This document shows positions 11,326-22,789 of a stretch of 64,000 nt of DNA, in pieces. The stretch covers positions 891,325,835 to 891,389,834 of the forward strand of contig OY856410.1 of NCBI GenBank assembly GCA_963693085.1, written 5' to 3'. Below the pieces are notes generated by a model. The model saw only the letters and a program-made list of their open reading frames with translations. It was not told where the DNA came from and made no database searches. This DNA comes from Alisma plantago-aquatica. Lineage: Eukaryota > Streptophyta > Magnoliopsida > Alismatales > Alismataceae. The first letter of the stretch is position 1. Each line of letters opens with the position of its first letter. The translations under genes were made by a program, and so were the position numbers.

Positions 11326-11759
11326 GTTATGGAAGCTCTAAATTGTGAAACTCTTATCTCTATTCTGGATCAAAATGGGTTCACACCTCTTTACGGATGT
11401 TACACAATGGAGGTCATCCACGATAGGTGTTTCTTTTAGGATCCTAAACTGCCAGAGAATTTAAGGGATCTTTACCCACTTATTCCTTGACATGAGAAGG
11501 AGGCATTTTGAGATTTCTTGTAAAGAGAAGAAGCATAAGAATGATATGTTACACCATCACTTGTTGTCATCGAACCTCCTACTACTCTCACAGTAACTAT
11601 AAAAGTCAAAGAAACTATAGATATACTCAAATTTTTAGATGAGCATGTGTTGTTTCCAGTATATGGCCCAATATCCACTATCAAACTGAGTTTTGAGAAC
11701 TTTGACCATAGTTCATGTTGCAAACTTTCTCTCTCTCTGTTGATGATGTTGATGTAGTA

Positions 11760-12366
11760 TTTTAATCTTGACAGAAATCATGTAGTCTTCAGTCGAGATG
11801 ACCTTCTGATTATGAAAGATGACCTCCTGGAGACTCTTCAACCATGAGGATGTTTATCTCATGGCTTCACGGTGGTTTATCAGTCTCTTATATGCTAGGA
11901 TGTTGATTATGTATATATGGACGGCCCTGGTCTTATCACTGATCTCTATTAGGGCTCTGATTTGGGTGAAAAATATCTTATTCTTCATCATCTATAGGAG
12001 TTTATTCCCCATTATATTTTTATACTAATTCATCACGATGCTCATTGGACCTTGCTTACTGTCTTTACTCATGAAAGGGAGGTCATGCTTTATAATAGAT
12101 TTGATTCTTGTTTTGACCCTAAGGGCACTAAATATTTTGTGCTAATTCACAGTATACATGAAAGTATTACTGACACATGTTCTAAGGCACTTGTTCCACT
12201 AATCAGAGAATTTGGAAGCGGCTATGCTTCTCAGGAACCAAGAAGATGGAAGGTAATGTGATTCTGACATCATTGTCATCAACAACATCCTTTATCTAAT
12301 GATTGTGGCTTCTACACTCTACACTGGATGTATACCATTGGAGTCCTCCATGCTGCCATAGAATAA
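11760..12366 (+). pseudogene. Second Ulp1-like (C48) protease domain with H-D-C triad visible
   Basis: In one frame from about 12019 the sequence reads FILIHHDAHWTLLTVF, then MLYNRFDS, then QQHPLSNDCGFYTLHWM. These are the histidine (12043-12045, followed by W), aspartate (12103-12105, followed by S), glutamine and cysteine (12304-12306) blocks of SUMO-protease-like C48 peptidases, in the right order. Stops at 12259 and 12265 lie between the D and C blocks without a frame change, and others lie upstream of 12000. Such domains are known in plant DNA transposons (MULE, CACTA). Here the surroundings are those of an LTR element. Confidence 0.72.
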
Positions 12367-12473
12367 ACTCACAATGATAACTATCATTGCCTTCAAGGAA
12401 ACTACGCTCTAATGTTGCTCGATTCCCCAAGGGCAGCAATGGATCTTTGCTGAGAAACTCACGTGTTTACATT

Positions 12474-12513
12474 CACACTCTGTGGACAGTTTGTGTTGTA
12501 AGTTTTGGGGGTG
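12474..12513 (+). other. Internal hairpin plus polypurine-like tract of the Ulp1 element
   Basis: Stems CACACTCTG and CAGTTTGTG (seven of nine pairs) enclose the loop TGGA at 12483-12486, and AAGTTTTGGGGGTG follows at 12500. It lies just after the end of the Ulp1 frame and has the same layout as the module at 3732-3768 in the other element. Confidence 0.45.
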
Positions 12514-12626
12514 TAATCCTGTGAGTTAGGTATCCACAATATTACAAACATTATTTTCCTTTCCTTTAGTATTTCTTTTCATAATTTCCTTTTTACATCA
12601 CCAATTTCAAACTTGTTTATGTAATG

Positions 12627-12643
12627 AAATTGTAGATGATGGA
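12627..12643. repeat. LINE target-site duplication, left
   Basis: AAATTGTAGATGATGGA occurs here and again at 18466-18482 after the poly-A of the LINE. The 17 bases are identical. Confidence 0.92.
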
Positions 12644-12695
12644 GAAAAGATGGGAATCCCTAGAGGGTCTGCGAGCGCCCTAGCCGGCGGCCACC

Positions 12696-13943
12696 ATGGT
12701 GGTACTTTCCAGACTAAAGAAGACAGAGATGGAGATCTGGGATAACACAGGAACTCGGTCCCCATCAGAACGACAGGCATGCACCTGTCCTACAATCAGA
12801 ACTGAAAGAACCCGCCGCAACCCTCTGAAAATCCGTCATCGGCCATGGAAGTTGATGAAGGAACTCGTGCACAGCACTTCCCCTCCCTATCAGAGAACGG
12901 GGCTGCAACTCCAAGTGGACCGTAGAACATGCAGAACCACCTTTCCTATAGGGATTCTGTCTCCAAAGATGCCCCAAGGGGGAGGGGGGAAGGATGGATA
13001 AAGATCGACGCTGACACCTGCGGGGTTGAACTTCGCAAACAAGACATAGTGATCAACACCGAGAACGGCAAGAAGACTTTTGACATCAGAGATGAAGCCC
13101 TCTCGGAAATCCTTCAACCCTGGAAGTATACAGTCATTGTCAAACTCCTTTCAAGAGAAATAGGGTACATGACTCTTTGTGACCGCATCAAGCTTCTTTG
13201 GAAGCCGGTCAGAGGTTTCAATCTCATTGACGTGGAGAACGACTTCTTCATCGTTCAACTGCAAACGGAGGAAGACTATATCAATGCCCTCGCCGGAGGC
13301 CCTTGGCCGATCTTCGGCCCATACTTAACGGTTCAGCGGTGGTCACCGTGTTTCTCCCCACTGATCGCAACCCCCTAGGTTGGTTGCATGGATCAGGATT
13401 CCCAACCTTCTGATCCACTTGTACCACGAGGCACTTCTGCAGGAGGTCGACGACTACCTAGGGAAAACAGTAAAGGTGGACATGCAGACGAAGCAGCAGC
13501 GACGAGGGAAGTTTGCCTGCATCGCAGTAGAGTTGGATATGTCCCAACCCTTGATTCCGGAGGTGGTAATTGCACATGCACGATACAAGATCAAATACGA
13601 GAATATTCCTTTCATATGCCTTCACTGCGGACACGCCGTCCACTCAGAAAAGGATTGTCGCATAAGAATTGAACTGGAGAACAAAGCAAGACAGGAGGCT
13701 CTAACAACCAGCTCAATCGTCGTTGACTCCCCGTCACGGAAGGAAGGGTTCTCAGAAGCGATTCACGCTCAACCCTTCAAGCGCAAGGTTAGGAAAGCCG
13801 CTACAACCGCCAAACCAAAGAAGCAACCCATCTTCCGCAATAAGTTCCAGGACCTGGCGGACCAAACTGAGGATGAAGACGATCCAGTCGAGGTCGTAGA
13901 TGCGGAAGAGGTTGTGGAAAAGCTGACATCAATCATTGACTAG
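12696..13943 (+). pseudogene. LINE ORF1 (DUF4283, CCHC zinc knuckle), frameshifted
   Basis: ORF1 proteins of plant L1 elements bind the element RNA. The ATG at 12696 has a good plant start context. The N-terminal part is in one frame to about 13001, while the conserved part runs in a second frame from 12929 (SEILQPWKYTVIVKLLSREI, NDFFIVQLQTEEDYINALAG, GPWPIFGPYLTVQRW; DUF4283-like). It then shifts again near 13370 into 13380-13943 (VAWIRIPNLLIHLYHEALL). A knuckle C-x2-C-x4-H-x4-C follows at 13617-13658 (CLHCGHAVHSEKDC). The C-terminus is rich in lysine, then acidic. At least two frame changes break it. Confidence 0.85.
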
Positions 13944-14353
13944 AAACAACTGAAACTACGATTGAAGAAAGATAAGAGGTTGGACGCGCAGGACGGAAGG
14001 GAACATCAAACGAAGGACGTCGCCCCTGATCAGACAAACACAACCGAGCACACATCAGCAACACTGTGAGGAGATGAGGTCCTATAAGGGCGGGAATCTC
14101 TGGTGTCTCAGGAGCACCCTTTCCTATCGACGACATTCTCGATAGGGGGGCAAGGTAGTAGAACCCCGGGCTACACCTCATATAGAAGCCCAAATAAACC
14201 CATGGCTGGGATACACCTGCGGAACAGGAAAGTGGTGAACGTCAGGGACCCGGGACGCGCTTCCACACAGAAATGTGGGAAGCAAACCCTTCTCCAGGAC
14301 CTTGAAGATGAAGCGAGGCAGATGGGATCCTCACCCCTAGAACCCTCTCCCCA

Positions 14354-17300
14354 ATGAACTTAATCGCATGTAATACCCAGGGTATGGGTGATGATGATAC
14401 CCAACGTGTGGATTCTAACCTGGTGGCACTCTATGGAGTGTCTGTGATAGCCATCTTTGAGCCCAGATGCAGTGGCAGCAAAGCCCTCACGATCATCAAG
14501 CGGTTGGGCTTCCCCCAGTCACATAGGGTCGAGGCGGTGGGCTACGCAGGGGGGCATCTGGCTCCTGTGGAAGACGTATGTCCAGTTGGAAGTAATATCC
14601 TCCCATAAACAATTTATCCATTACAGAATCCAGGAAAAATTCTTCACCTTCGTCTACACAGGAACCACAAGAGCAAGTTGTCGCTTGCTCTAGCATCAAC
14701 TAAAAATCCTAGAAAGCTCTATTCAAGCTCCATGGTTAGTTATCGGAGACTTTAATGTGGTCATGTATCCCTCAGAGAAGTTTGGGAGTGTCTCTTTTGA
14801 TAGCGTGAATAGAAGGGATTTCATCAATGCGATGGAGGATTGCTAGTTGCATGACCTTGGTGCCAATGGACCTCGCACGACTTTTCGACGGGGCCTTCTT
14901 CATGAACATCTCGATCGCAGCCTGGGTAACTCCCACTGGCTTAACCTCCCCTATTCCCAACATGTACAGGTCCTAGAGCGGAATCACTCCGACCACGCCC
15001 CTCTTCTCATCTTACTCCCTCAGGCGCCACGGCAGTCGAGCCGCCACATGCGAACCTCAGCTAGATGGCACAACATGGCGAGATTCAAAAAGCTCCTAGC
15101 AAGCTCTTAGGATAGGACTATGCCCCTACACCTGGCGGCGTCTTCCTTTCTCAAGGAAGATTCATCTTGGGAACTTGCCAACAAGAGATCGACAGTAAGA
15201 GACAAGCATCGTTTAAGTAATAAGATCCGATGAAACCAAACCAGGCTCTGTATACACTTCGATAAACACACCGCAGCTGAAACAGTTCAACTATAAATTG
15301 ACCTGGATAGAATCCTCAGACGTAAGGAAGAAGAGTGGCGGCATCGGGCTCATTGTGATTGGGTGAAGTTAGGGGACAATAACACAAGCTATTTTCAATC
15401 CTTGGTGAATTCGAGAAGGAGGTCAGACGCTATAACATGTCTCAAGAATGACGATGACATTTGGGTCGACGACACTGAACATCTCAAGCTGCTGGTGCTA
15501 AACTTCTTCTCGGTAGTGTATAAGGGCATGGACTCCGCTGATAGACAAAGGGCTTGTATGAATTTCATTGGTGTCTTCCCTGTGCTCACGTAGGCAGAGG
15601 TAGTCGAACTGGGTAAACTTCCCTCTGAGGAGGAGGTATGGCAAGCACTGCGCTCCATGGCGCCCCTGAAAGCGCCTGGGCCCGATGGTATTGGGGGAGC
15701 TTTTCTCCAGGAGCATTGGGCTCTTCTGAAGACTCAAATCATGTAGTTCATCACCGGTCCCTTCGAGGGCCATCCCCTGGAACAAATAGCAGCTAACTCC
15801 ACCCTGGTCCTCATTCCCAAGAGACCCTCATCGGAACGTTGTTCGCACTTACGCCCGATTTCTCTAAACAACATCATCACCAAGCTCCTCTCCAAGGTAC
15901 TCTCCTACAGAATAAAAAACCATCTCAAAACATGGATCTCCCCATATCAATCAAGTTTTGTTTCGGGACGCAAGATTGGGGATAACATCACGCTTGTACA
16001 GGAGATAGTACACTCCATGGAATCCAAAATGAATAGCAAATACACTATGGTTGTGAAGCTTGATTTGGTGAAAGCTTTTGATAAGATGAGTTGGGTTTTC
16101 ATCGAGGACACCCTACACAGAAATCCATCCCAGGAAACATAATATCTATTATCCTTCAAATCATTTCCTCAGGCGAAACCTTAGTTCTGTGGAATGGAAA
16201 AGCAATAGGTGTGTCCAAACCTTCTTGTGGAGTTAAGCAAGGCGATCCCCTATCGCCATACCTATTTGTCCTATGTGTGGAGAGGCTGAGTCAGTATGTT
16301 GAAGCTGAAATCAGTAAGGGGAACTAGCGACCCATCCTACTAACAAGATAGAGGATTCCTTTATCGCATGTGAGCTTCGCCGATGACATCCTGCTGTTCG
16401 GCGAGACATCCATCCAACATGCCCAGGTTATTCTAAAATGTCTTAGGATCTTCGGCCAAGCCTCAGGCCAACTGCTCTCGGAAGAGAAATCTACAATTTT
16501 CTTTTCAAGGAACACTCCTCGAACCTTAAGGAATAGGATTACGAGGAAGATGAAACTTCGCAAAACACAAGATCTGGGAAGACACTTGGGCATACCAATC
16601 ATTCACATGAGGAAGAGCAAACAACACTATCAAGACCTGATAGAGAAAATGCAAACTCAGGTTGTCCTATGGCAGAATCATTTCCTCTCTCTCGCAGGAT
16701 GCCTTACCCTAGAGAAATATGTCCTCCTATCTCTACCCTGCTAAACCATGCAAATGACACAACTACCTGCTTTGGTCTGCGAACGAATGGATCAAATTAC
16801 CCGCAGATTCATCTGGCAAGGCTCACACCCACAGAAGAAAACCAGTCTGGTTGCCTAGAAATACATCACTAAATCAAAACCCAGGGGGGGTCTTGGCATC
16901 CGGCAAACTAGGGATTTCAATAAAGCTTTGCTACTCAAGTTAGCCCGGCAGTACATCCAAGGCGAACAGGCACCGTGGATAGCCCTCATGGAGGTGAAAT
17001 ATGCTTCACAAGGACCGAACAATCTATCGGGTTCACATATCTGGTGCAGCATCAAAGGCATCTCTCCGATCATACAATCCAATTCTAGATGGGCCATTAT
17101 CTCGAGCGAGGACATCAATGCCTGGTCCGACGAATGGGTGGGGGACGGTCGATCCCTCCAAATCCTACCTAATAGAACCATCCCGGAGGACCTGCAGGAC
17201 CTCAAGGTGGCGAGTATGGTTAGTGATCAGGGCACCTGGGACACGGAGTTTATTGCATCCTGGTTCCAAGAAACCACAGCCCAAACAATCCTCTCCATGT

Positions 17301-18436
17301 CACCTCCTCAATGAAGATTTGGGAAGGATAGTAGATAATGGATTCATACGCAAGACGGGGAATTCACGGCGGCATCGGCGTACAAGCTGCTTACCAATTC
17401 TTTGCAAGATACTAACGAGAGTTGTTACAAGGAGATATGGGCACTGCAGGTTCCTCACAGAATCAAGACCCACATATGGATTGTTCATTGGGATAGACTC
17501 CTTACGAACTCTTTAAGATTCGTGAAGCACATGACGGATTCCAATATATGCCTGAAATGCCAAGATGCGGAAGAATATGTACTTCATGCCCTCAGGGACT
17601 GCGAGACAGTGCGCAGAACGTGGACGCAATTGCCTTCTCCTCTACCTGCTACTTTCTTCTCCGCTACATCCCCCAGGGATTGGCTTACCTATAATCTCAA
17701 GACTATTTGTAATAGGGATGGATGGCACACTCTCTTCTCTGTTACCTGCTGGAGACTTTGGAAGAATCGGAATGAGCTCATTTTCAATAACGCAAGCAAA
17801 CCCCCTGCAGTACTCACTACGCTGTGCCTTGCAGAAGCTAGATCTATCATGGATGTTTTCCAAGTTTATGCAGGCAATACAACCATTCACGCCTCACCTC
17901 GGTCGAGTCTGATAGTGATCAGGCCGACCACAAAAGTGATCCAGGTGGACGTCGCCATCGATGCCACTTCGAACAGGCTGACCACCAGCCTACTCAGGCG
18001 TAACTGTATAGGGGAATGGATAACTGGAGATACCGAGATTATGGAGGGCAGCGATCCAATCAGAGGTGAGCTTCTCTCCATTCTCAAAAGAACTAGGCAC
18101 ACGAAGGACTTTAACCTTACCGACTGCATCATCCTCAGTGACTCCAAGCTAGCTGTGGACTGGACCACGGACCGTGCTCCTGATCCGGCCAAGTATCGTC
18201 ATCTGGTACAGGCCATCAACGAAGAACTCACCAAGAGCCCTCCTAAGGTTGTTTACCATGTCCGACGGAACCTCAACATCCTTGCTGACCTACTGGGGAA
18301 ACACTGCCTAAAGCAACCGGACAGAAGCCTCTCCTTCAGCTCTAGCCCTCAGTTCCTTACTAAGCAATATGTGGAGGACATGGCCTCCTTTTCTGTTTCC
18401 TTTCCTATTTCTTCTGATCTCATGCCTTTGATGTAA
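14354..18436 (+). pseudogene. LINE ORF2 (endonuclease, reverse transcriptase, RNase H), broken
   Basis: The order of domains is complete. The endonuclease starts NLIACNTQGMG at 14357 and includes PWLVIGDFNVV (about 14731) and SDHAPLLI (about 14986). The reverse transcriptase has APLKAPGPDG (15660), HLRPISLNNIITKLLSKVL (15848), KLDLVKAFDKMSW (16058), GVKQGDPLSPYLF (16231) and the catalytic FADD at 16376-16387. zf-RVT is around 17430-17620 (CLKC, HALRDC). RNase H at 17930-18300 shows VDVAID, RGELLS, ILSDSKLAV and ILADLLGK, so the four acidic positions are still there. Frameshifts occur near 14550, 16110 and 16740, with several stops between (for example 15592 and 16325). The last 344 codons (17402-18436) remain open. 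Confidence 0.9.
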
Positions 18437-18465
18437 GTGGACAGTAGTGTACTAGTACCCAAAAA

Positions 18466-18482
18466 AAATTGTAGATGATGGA
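18466..18482. repeat. LINE target-site duplication, right
   Basis: Partner of 12627-12643. A short A-run (18461-18468) precedes and overlaps it, so the exact tail length cannot be fixed. Confidence 0.92.
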
Positions 18483-19260
18483 AAACTCCCTCTACAAAGA
18501 TTCTAGTTTGTTCCTAAACTATACCCTTTTACATGATATATCAAGGAAAAATGTTTTTGTTACTAATACAGTTTTTATATTTTCCTCTTAGCAAAGCGTC
18601 ATTTATCTTTATGAAGTCATCAATTGATTCATACCAAAAGAATATATTTAATAAGGTCGTATCTTATCAAAGGTATGTTGTCAAAATAACAAAGAAAGAG
18701 CTACCTCGCGTCTTCTTTCAAATATTTTATTAAAATCCCAAAAAGAGTGAGGAGTGAAAAAGAATCTGAGAGATGTACCATGAATCAGAGCTATTTAAAC
18801 GGTGTAGTGTTTTGCTCATGAACACAGATATTTTGATTTTATTTAGCCTCTAAAAACACTACCTCATTCTAATGGAGTTCATTTAAAGGTATTGCAATCT
18901 GGGGCGGTGACACTTAGGATGTACAATCACTGCTCTAAAGCCAACTGGTTTGGAACACAGGGATCACTCGCCCATCTAAAATGGACTTGTACTTGAATGG
19001 CCTAGAAGAATAAAGGAACATACATAAGCCTTTTTCCTACCTAATTGTTCTGCATAATACCTTGATGAGAGTGAAAGATACTTTTAACAAAGTGATAGAT
19101 ATACTAGAGACAAGAATATGGCACAAAAACAAATAAAGAAAGAAATTGTTGACAAAATAACACTCTTCATAAAGTTAGTTTTGATAAGAGGATTGAATAA
19201 AAATTTGTTATCAGTGATTTATGGATTTTTGTTTGATTGATCAGAGAAATAATGATTACA
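18483..19260 (+). other. Non-coding 3' internal region of the Ulp1 element
   Basis: AT-rich sequence between the LINE and the terminal hairpin. No family signature is seen in the short ORF at 18533-18733 or elsewhere. With 12514-12626 it makes about 0.9 kb between the internal and terminal polypurine modules. Confidence 0.5.
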
Positions 19261-19298
19261 TTAGCTTGAGGACAAGCTAAATTCTAAGTTTGGGGGAG
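19261..19298 (+). promoter_or_regulatory. Terminal hairpin and polypurine tract of the Ulp1 element
   Basis: A perfect eight-pair hairpin, TTAGCTTG with loop AGGA and CAAGCTAA (19261-19280), is followed at 19286-19298 by AAGTTTGGGGGAG and then by the LTR start TGATAACA at 19300. Confidence 0.75.
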
Positions 19299-19299
19299 T

Positions 19300-19945
19300 T
19301 GATAACATCAGTTTTGATGCATATTATTCGCCATTTTCATGATAAAAATCATTAGCAATAATGTTTAGATATTGAATTTTACCCGTTTTTATTCTAGTCC
19401 ACTTGAATGATAAGTTCTCATTCAATGTTGATGATATTTGAAGGAATTGGATGCAAATCTAGTGAAATTGATGAAGTCTAAAAGACCTTGCATCGAATAA
19501 TTGACCAACCAGTCAACAAGATAAGTCTTCACCAAGAGATTCGACAAAAAGACCACCGACTCAAGATCGATAGACTCATCAAGCACTAATCTATCGAATT
19601 GAAGAACCTCGATAGACATCTGTCTAGTAATTAATGTCAAGCAAAGTTCAATTCTCACACATGTCAATTATCCATCAATAGTCCACTTCATCGACACCAG
19701 TGGATTCTTGTCAGTATGAAGCTATCGACCACATCCTCAACACACCTATCAAATAGATGATCCTTGATACCCCCATCAATTGTTCTAACAATAACCAAGT
19801 CGACAACATTTTCGATGACCAGAAGACTCCTGTCAAGAAGTCACCTTGACAAACCGATCGACCTCCCCGATCAACATCATCACACCGACAAATTCCCAGC
19901 AAAGAAGAACTCTATCGATGATGAGAAGAGATCGATATGCCTATC
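19300..19945 (+). repeat. Partial 3' LTR of the Ulp1 element
   Basis: Begins TGATAACATC right after the polypurine tract and is cut by element A at 19946. From about 19480 it is crowded with short CG-containing words such as ATCGATAGAC, TCGACA, GACCGATCGACC and TATCGA, a U3-like array comparable in density to those of the other LTRs here. The other LTR is not in the window. Confidence 0.6.
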
Positions 19946-22752
19946 TGTGAGAACCCATTACACTAAATGAGATTACTCAATACATAAAACACAATCAATC
20001 ACTAATTAATCACATACTCAAAAATATGGGTAAATTAAAACTGATTTCAGAGTCAGCACCCACTCATAAACATTTTCATAAGATCCCAAAATCTTTCTTA
20101 TATCCTTACTATGCCAGGAATTTGATACAAATTGATCTATTGCCTTAGCCACAACATATATACACAGGAGAACAATATTCATATATGTCACACAAACAAG
20201 CATTAATATGCTAACAAAATCTTGATTCATTTAAAACACCATATACAAACTTTTTGTGCCCAAACATGAGAGTACAAGGATGACTCTAGGACACACTAGA
20301 TATCTAATCAACTTTATCAAAGATTATGTTTGTTTTCGTCACTTCTAATTACCTAAAAAAATGTGGCGAACCACAAGGGTGAGACCCAGTCCCAGTAAGA
20401 TATATAACCTCCAACAATGTTTATTGATTACAACATTTTTAAGTAATTAAATGGTTAAGAAAATTAATCAGATATAACAAATAAGCTCAGCAGCATTGAC
20501 AATTATCAAAATACACAAGGGAGCAGATAATAACTATCATCATTAGCCAGACTATCATCCTTTATCTTGTTGATAACATAATCAATTCAGTAGCATATGC
20601 ATATCTAGCATCATGAGAAAGTCTAGTAGCATAGCATCTCTATCATTATGAATAAGTCTAGCCACATAAGCATAGATAACAACATTAGCATGTCTAATAG
20701 GTTGAACATATCAACATCATAAAAAGAGCTAACACCATAAGCACAACTATCTGGTTAAGCATGATCAGAAGTATATGCATCTCTAGTTACAAAGGCATGG
20801 CTAGCATGCTAAACATAACTAACAACATGAGATAGCTAGCATCATGATTATAATCAGCAGTAGCAGTATAGTTATCAACATAATCATGGCTACTGTATGT
20901 ACGCATCTACAATCTTAAGCATATCCACAACACGAGTATATCTACTATCTCTGAATTGCACTAAGCATCATCTTTATGTAAAGAGAACAAACAAGGGTTA
21001 TCATCCAATGTGAAGAGGCGTGTATAACCCTAAACAGATATGCTATATGGTTGTATTACATATTTTATTATGCCCTTAGGAATTTGAGGATACCACTCAA
21101 AATCCAACTGACAATTGCTAAGTCGAAATCAGTGCCATACAAGATCTAGGAAGAGTCTGAATCCTAAGATCTTCTCCGCCCCCAGTCACTACGGGTCTGC
21201 CACAGTGACACATAAGGTCAGGCTGCTAACAGCCTAGTCCGTCCTTGGTACATGTCACGGCACTAATGAAAGGAGGTGGGTACCCATACCCTACCATCTG
21301 AGGTACAACCGCAGTTGTCCTCCAATCTTGTCACATATATAATCACCGAGACACGACCACAGCCGTTCTCAATCACATCAGATGTATGAGGCATGACCAT
21401 AGCCAACCTCCACAATCTGCATTTGTGGATGAAAAGGATATATATATCCTCAACTTGCCACCCCCACATACTCAATAGTATGCGCTCTGAGTTTCTCTTA
21501 GGAATACTCGTTTCACCATCTGGAAAATTTGGATACTCAGATGGATCTATGGCACAGGGAACTACAAGATTAGAGTTTTACTTGATTAGTTATGCCAATT
21601 GGGTGAATTAATGTCGCATCAAACAAGTGGACATACAAACCCTAATTCACTTCTAGAAAGCATATAAATATCACAACTTTAAAAGATATGAAATGTGTGA
21701 AACATAATTTATCATCTCATCATCAGATGGTACTATTTACTTACCATTCATGAGGCTACACTAGTCATCATACTATTACAAGATATAAATCCTTTTCACA
21801 ATATCACAAGGTATCAACCCTTATCAACACAAGAGTATTACACCTCATTCAGGGCTCAACCATGCCCAAAGGTCATTAAGATCATCATATCATCACATGA
21901 TATAAAATCCTTTTCACAATATCATACGGTATCAACCCTTATCAACACAAGAGGATTACACCTTATTTATGGCTCAACCATGCCTAAAGGTCATTAAGAC
22001 CATCATATTTTTCCCTACAAGATCCCCATTATCTTTCTACGCCTTATAACAAGGCTCAACAACATCACTTACATATAATACACCAGATCAGCACAATATT
22101 GCATTAATGAGCTAGGAGATATTCATAAACAATCATAGTAGGGTTATATTAACATTAAGAACATTCCTTTATTACATCAACATGCAAGGAATCTAGATAT
22201 GATTAACCCTCATCATATTCATAATGCACATGTTTCGCATAAGAAAGTATCAACCATGTGGCTATGACAACCACCAATTAACACATTAAGGTTATGATCA
22301 TGTTAGGAAGGTTATTCCACCATCATTCCATCATATAAGAATGTTAAACATGAATACTCATCTTTATCTATTTGCATTAGAGTTAGGTTCAACATGATAA
22401 ATTATATCAATGTTATGAAATAGCACTCATACCCAAACCTTAACATCTATAAATTATATCAACTAGAAGCCCCATGGCTCAAAAATCTCAAGAATGATAA
22501 TATAACATCTAAGGAACATAATGTTTGTGACAAATTGCAAATAAAATCCCTCAATTGGGTAAATTGCAGAAAAGTCCAAAATGTATAGAAAATTGCATAA
22601 CTTGCTCAAACAGTGTCCAAATTGTACCAAATTTGAAACTTAAGCTTGTCTTATGATTTAAAAATATATAAAAAGGTTATTTTATGGTTATAAGCATTAA
22701 ATTATGGTAATTAAGCTCATTCAACTCATTAAGCAAGATTAGGGGCCTTACA
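19946..22752 (-). repeat. 3' LTR of element A, internally deleted
   Basis: Matches 25093-27600 and, more loosely, 54521-56790 of element B, then jumps at about 22440 to the last 260 bp of the B LTR (58955-59216). The deleted part includes the probable promoter region. A 118-bp tandem duplication lies at 21766-22003. Short ORFs here (for example 21263-21475) are shadows. Confidence 0.85.
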
Positions 22753-22789
22753 ATTATAAACCCCTAACAGGGATTTCACCCCCGAAATC
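22753..22789 (-). promoter_or_regulatory. Hairpin and polypurine tract of element A
   Basis: On the minus strand GATTTC, loop GGGGGT and GAAATC form a hairpin (22789 down to 22772), followed by TGTTAGGGGTTTATAA and the LTR start TGTAAGG. Confidence 0.65.

Larger units (their letters stand above)
12644..18465 (+). mobile_element. Full-length L1-type LINE with RNase H domain
   Basis: A non-LTR retrotransposon of 5.8 kb bounded by a 17-bp target duplication and ending in a short poly-A. The 5' leader holds a strong start context (GCCACCATGG at 12690-12699). ORF1 carries a DUF4283-like domain and a CCHC knuckle; ORF2 carries an AP-type endonuclease, reverse transcriptase, zf-RVT and a C-terminal RNase H. 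It is more GC-rich than its surroundings. Many stops and frameshifts in ORF2 show that it is long dead, yet it is structurally complete. Confidence 0.93.
9633..19945 (+). mobile_element. Decayed LTR element with Ulp1-like ORF (host of two insertions)
   Basis: The pieces that belong together are 1-42, 9633-12643 and 18483-19945; 43-9627 and 12644-18465 are later insertions. Evidence for one element is an open frame crossing the first insertion, the 17-bp duplication around the LINE, and a 3' end with hairpin, polypurine tract AAGTTTGGGGGAG and LTR start TGATAACA. That 3' end is typical of Athila/Tat-type Gypsy elements. No gag, reverse transcriptase or integrase is seen, and the 5' end lies left of the window. 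Element A cuts the LTR at 19946. Confidence 0.55.

Noticed and set aside
12765..13117. Antisense ORFs across LINE ORF1
   Set aside because: Shadows of the coding strand; the plus strand carries DUF4283 and the zinc knuckle.
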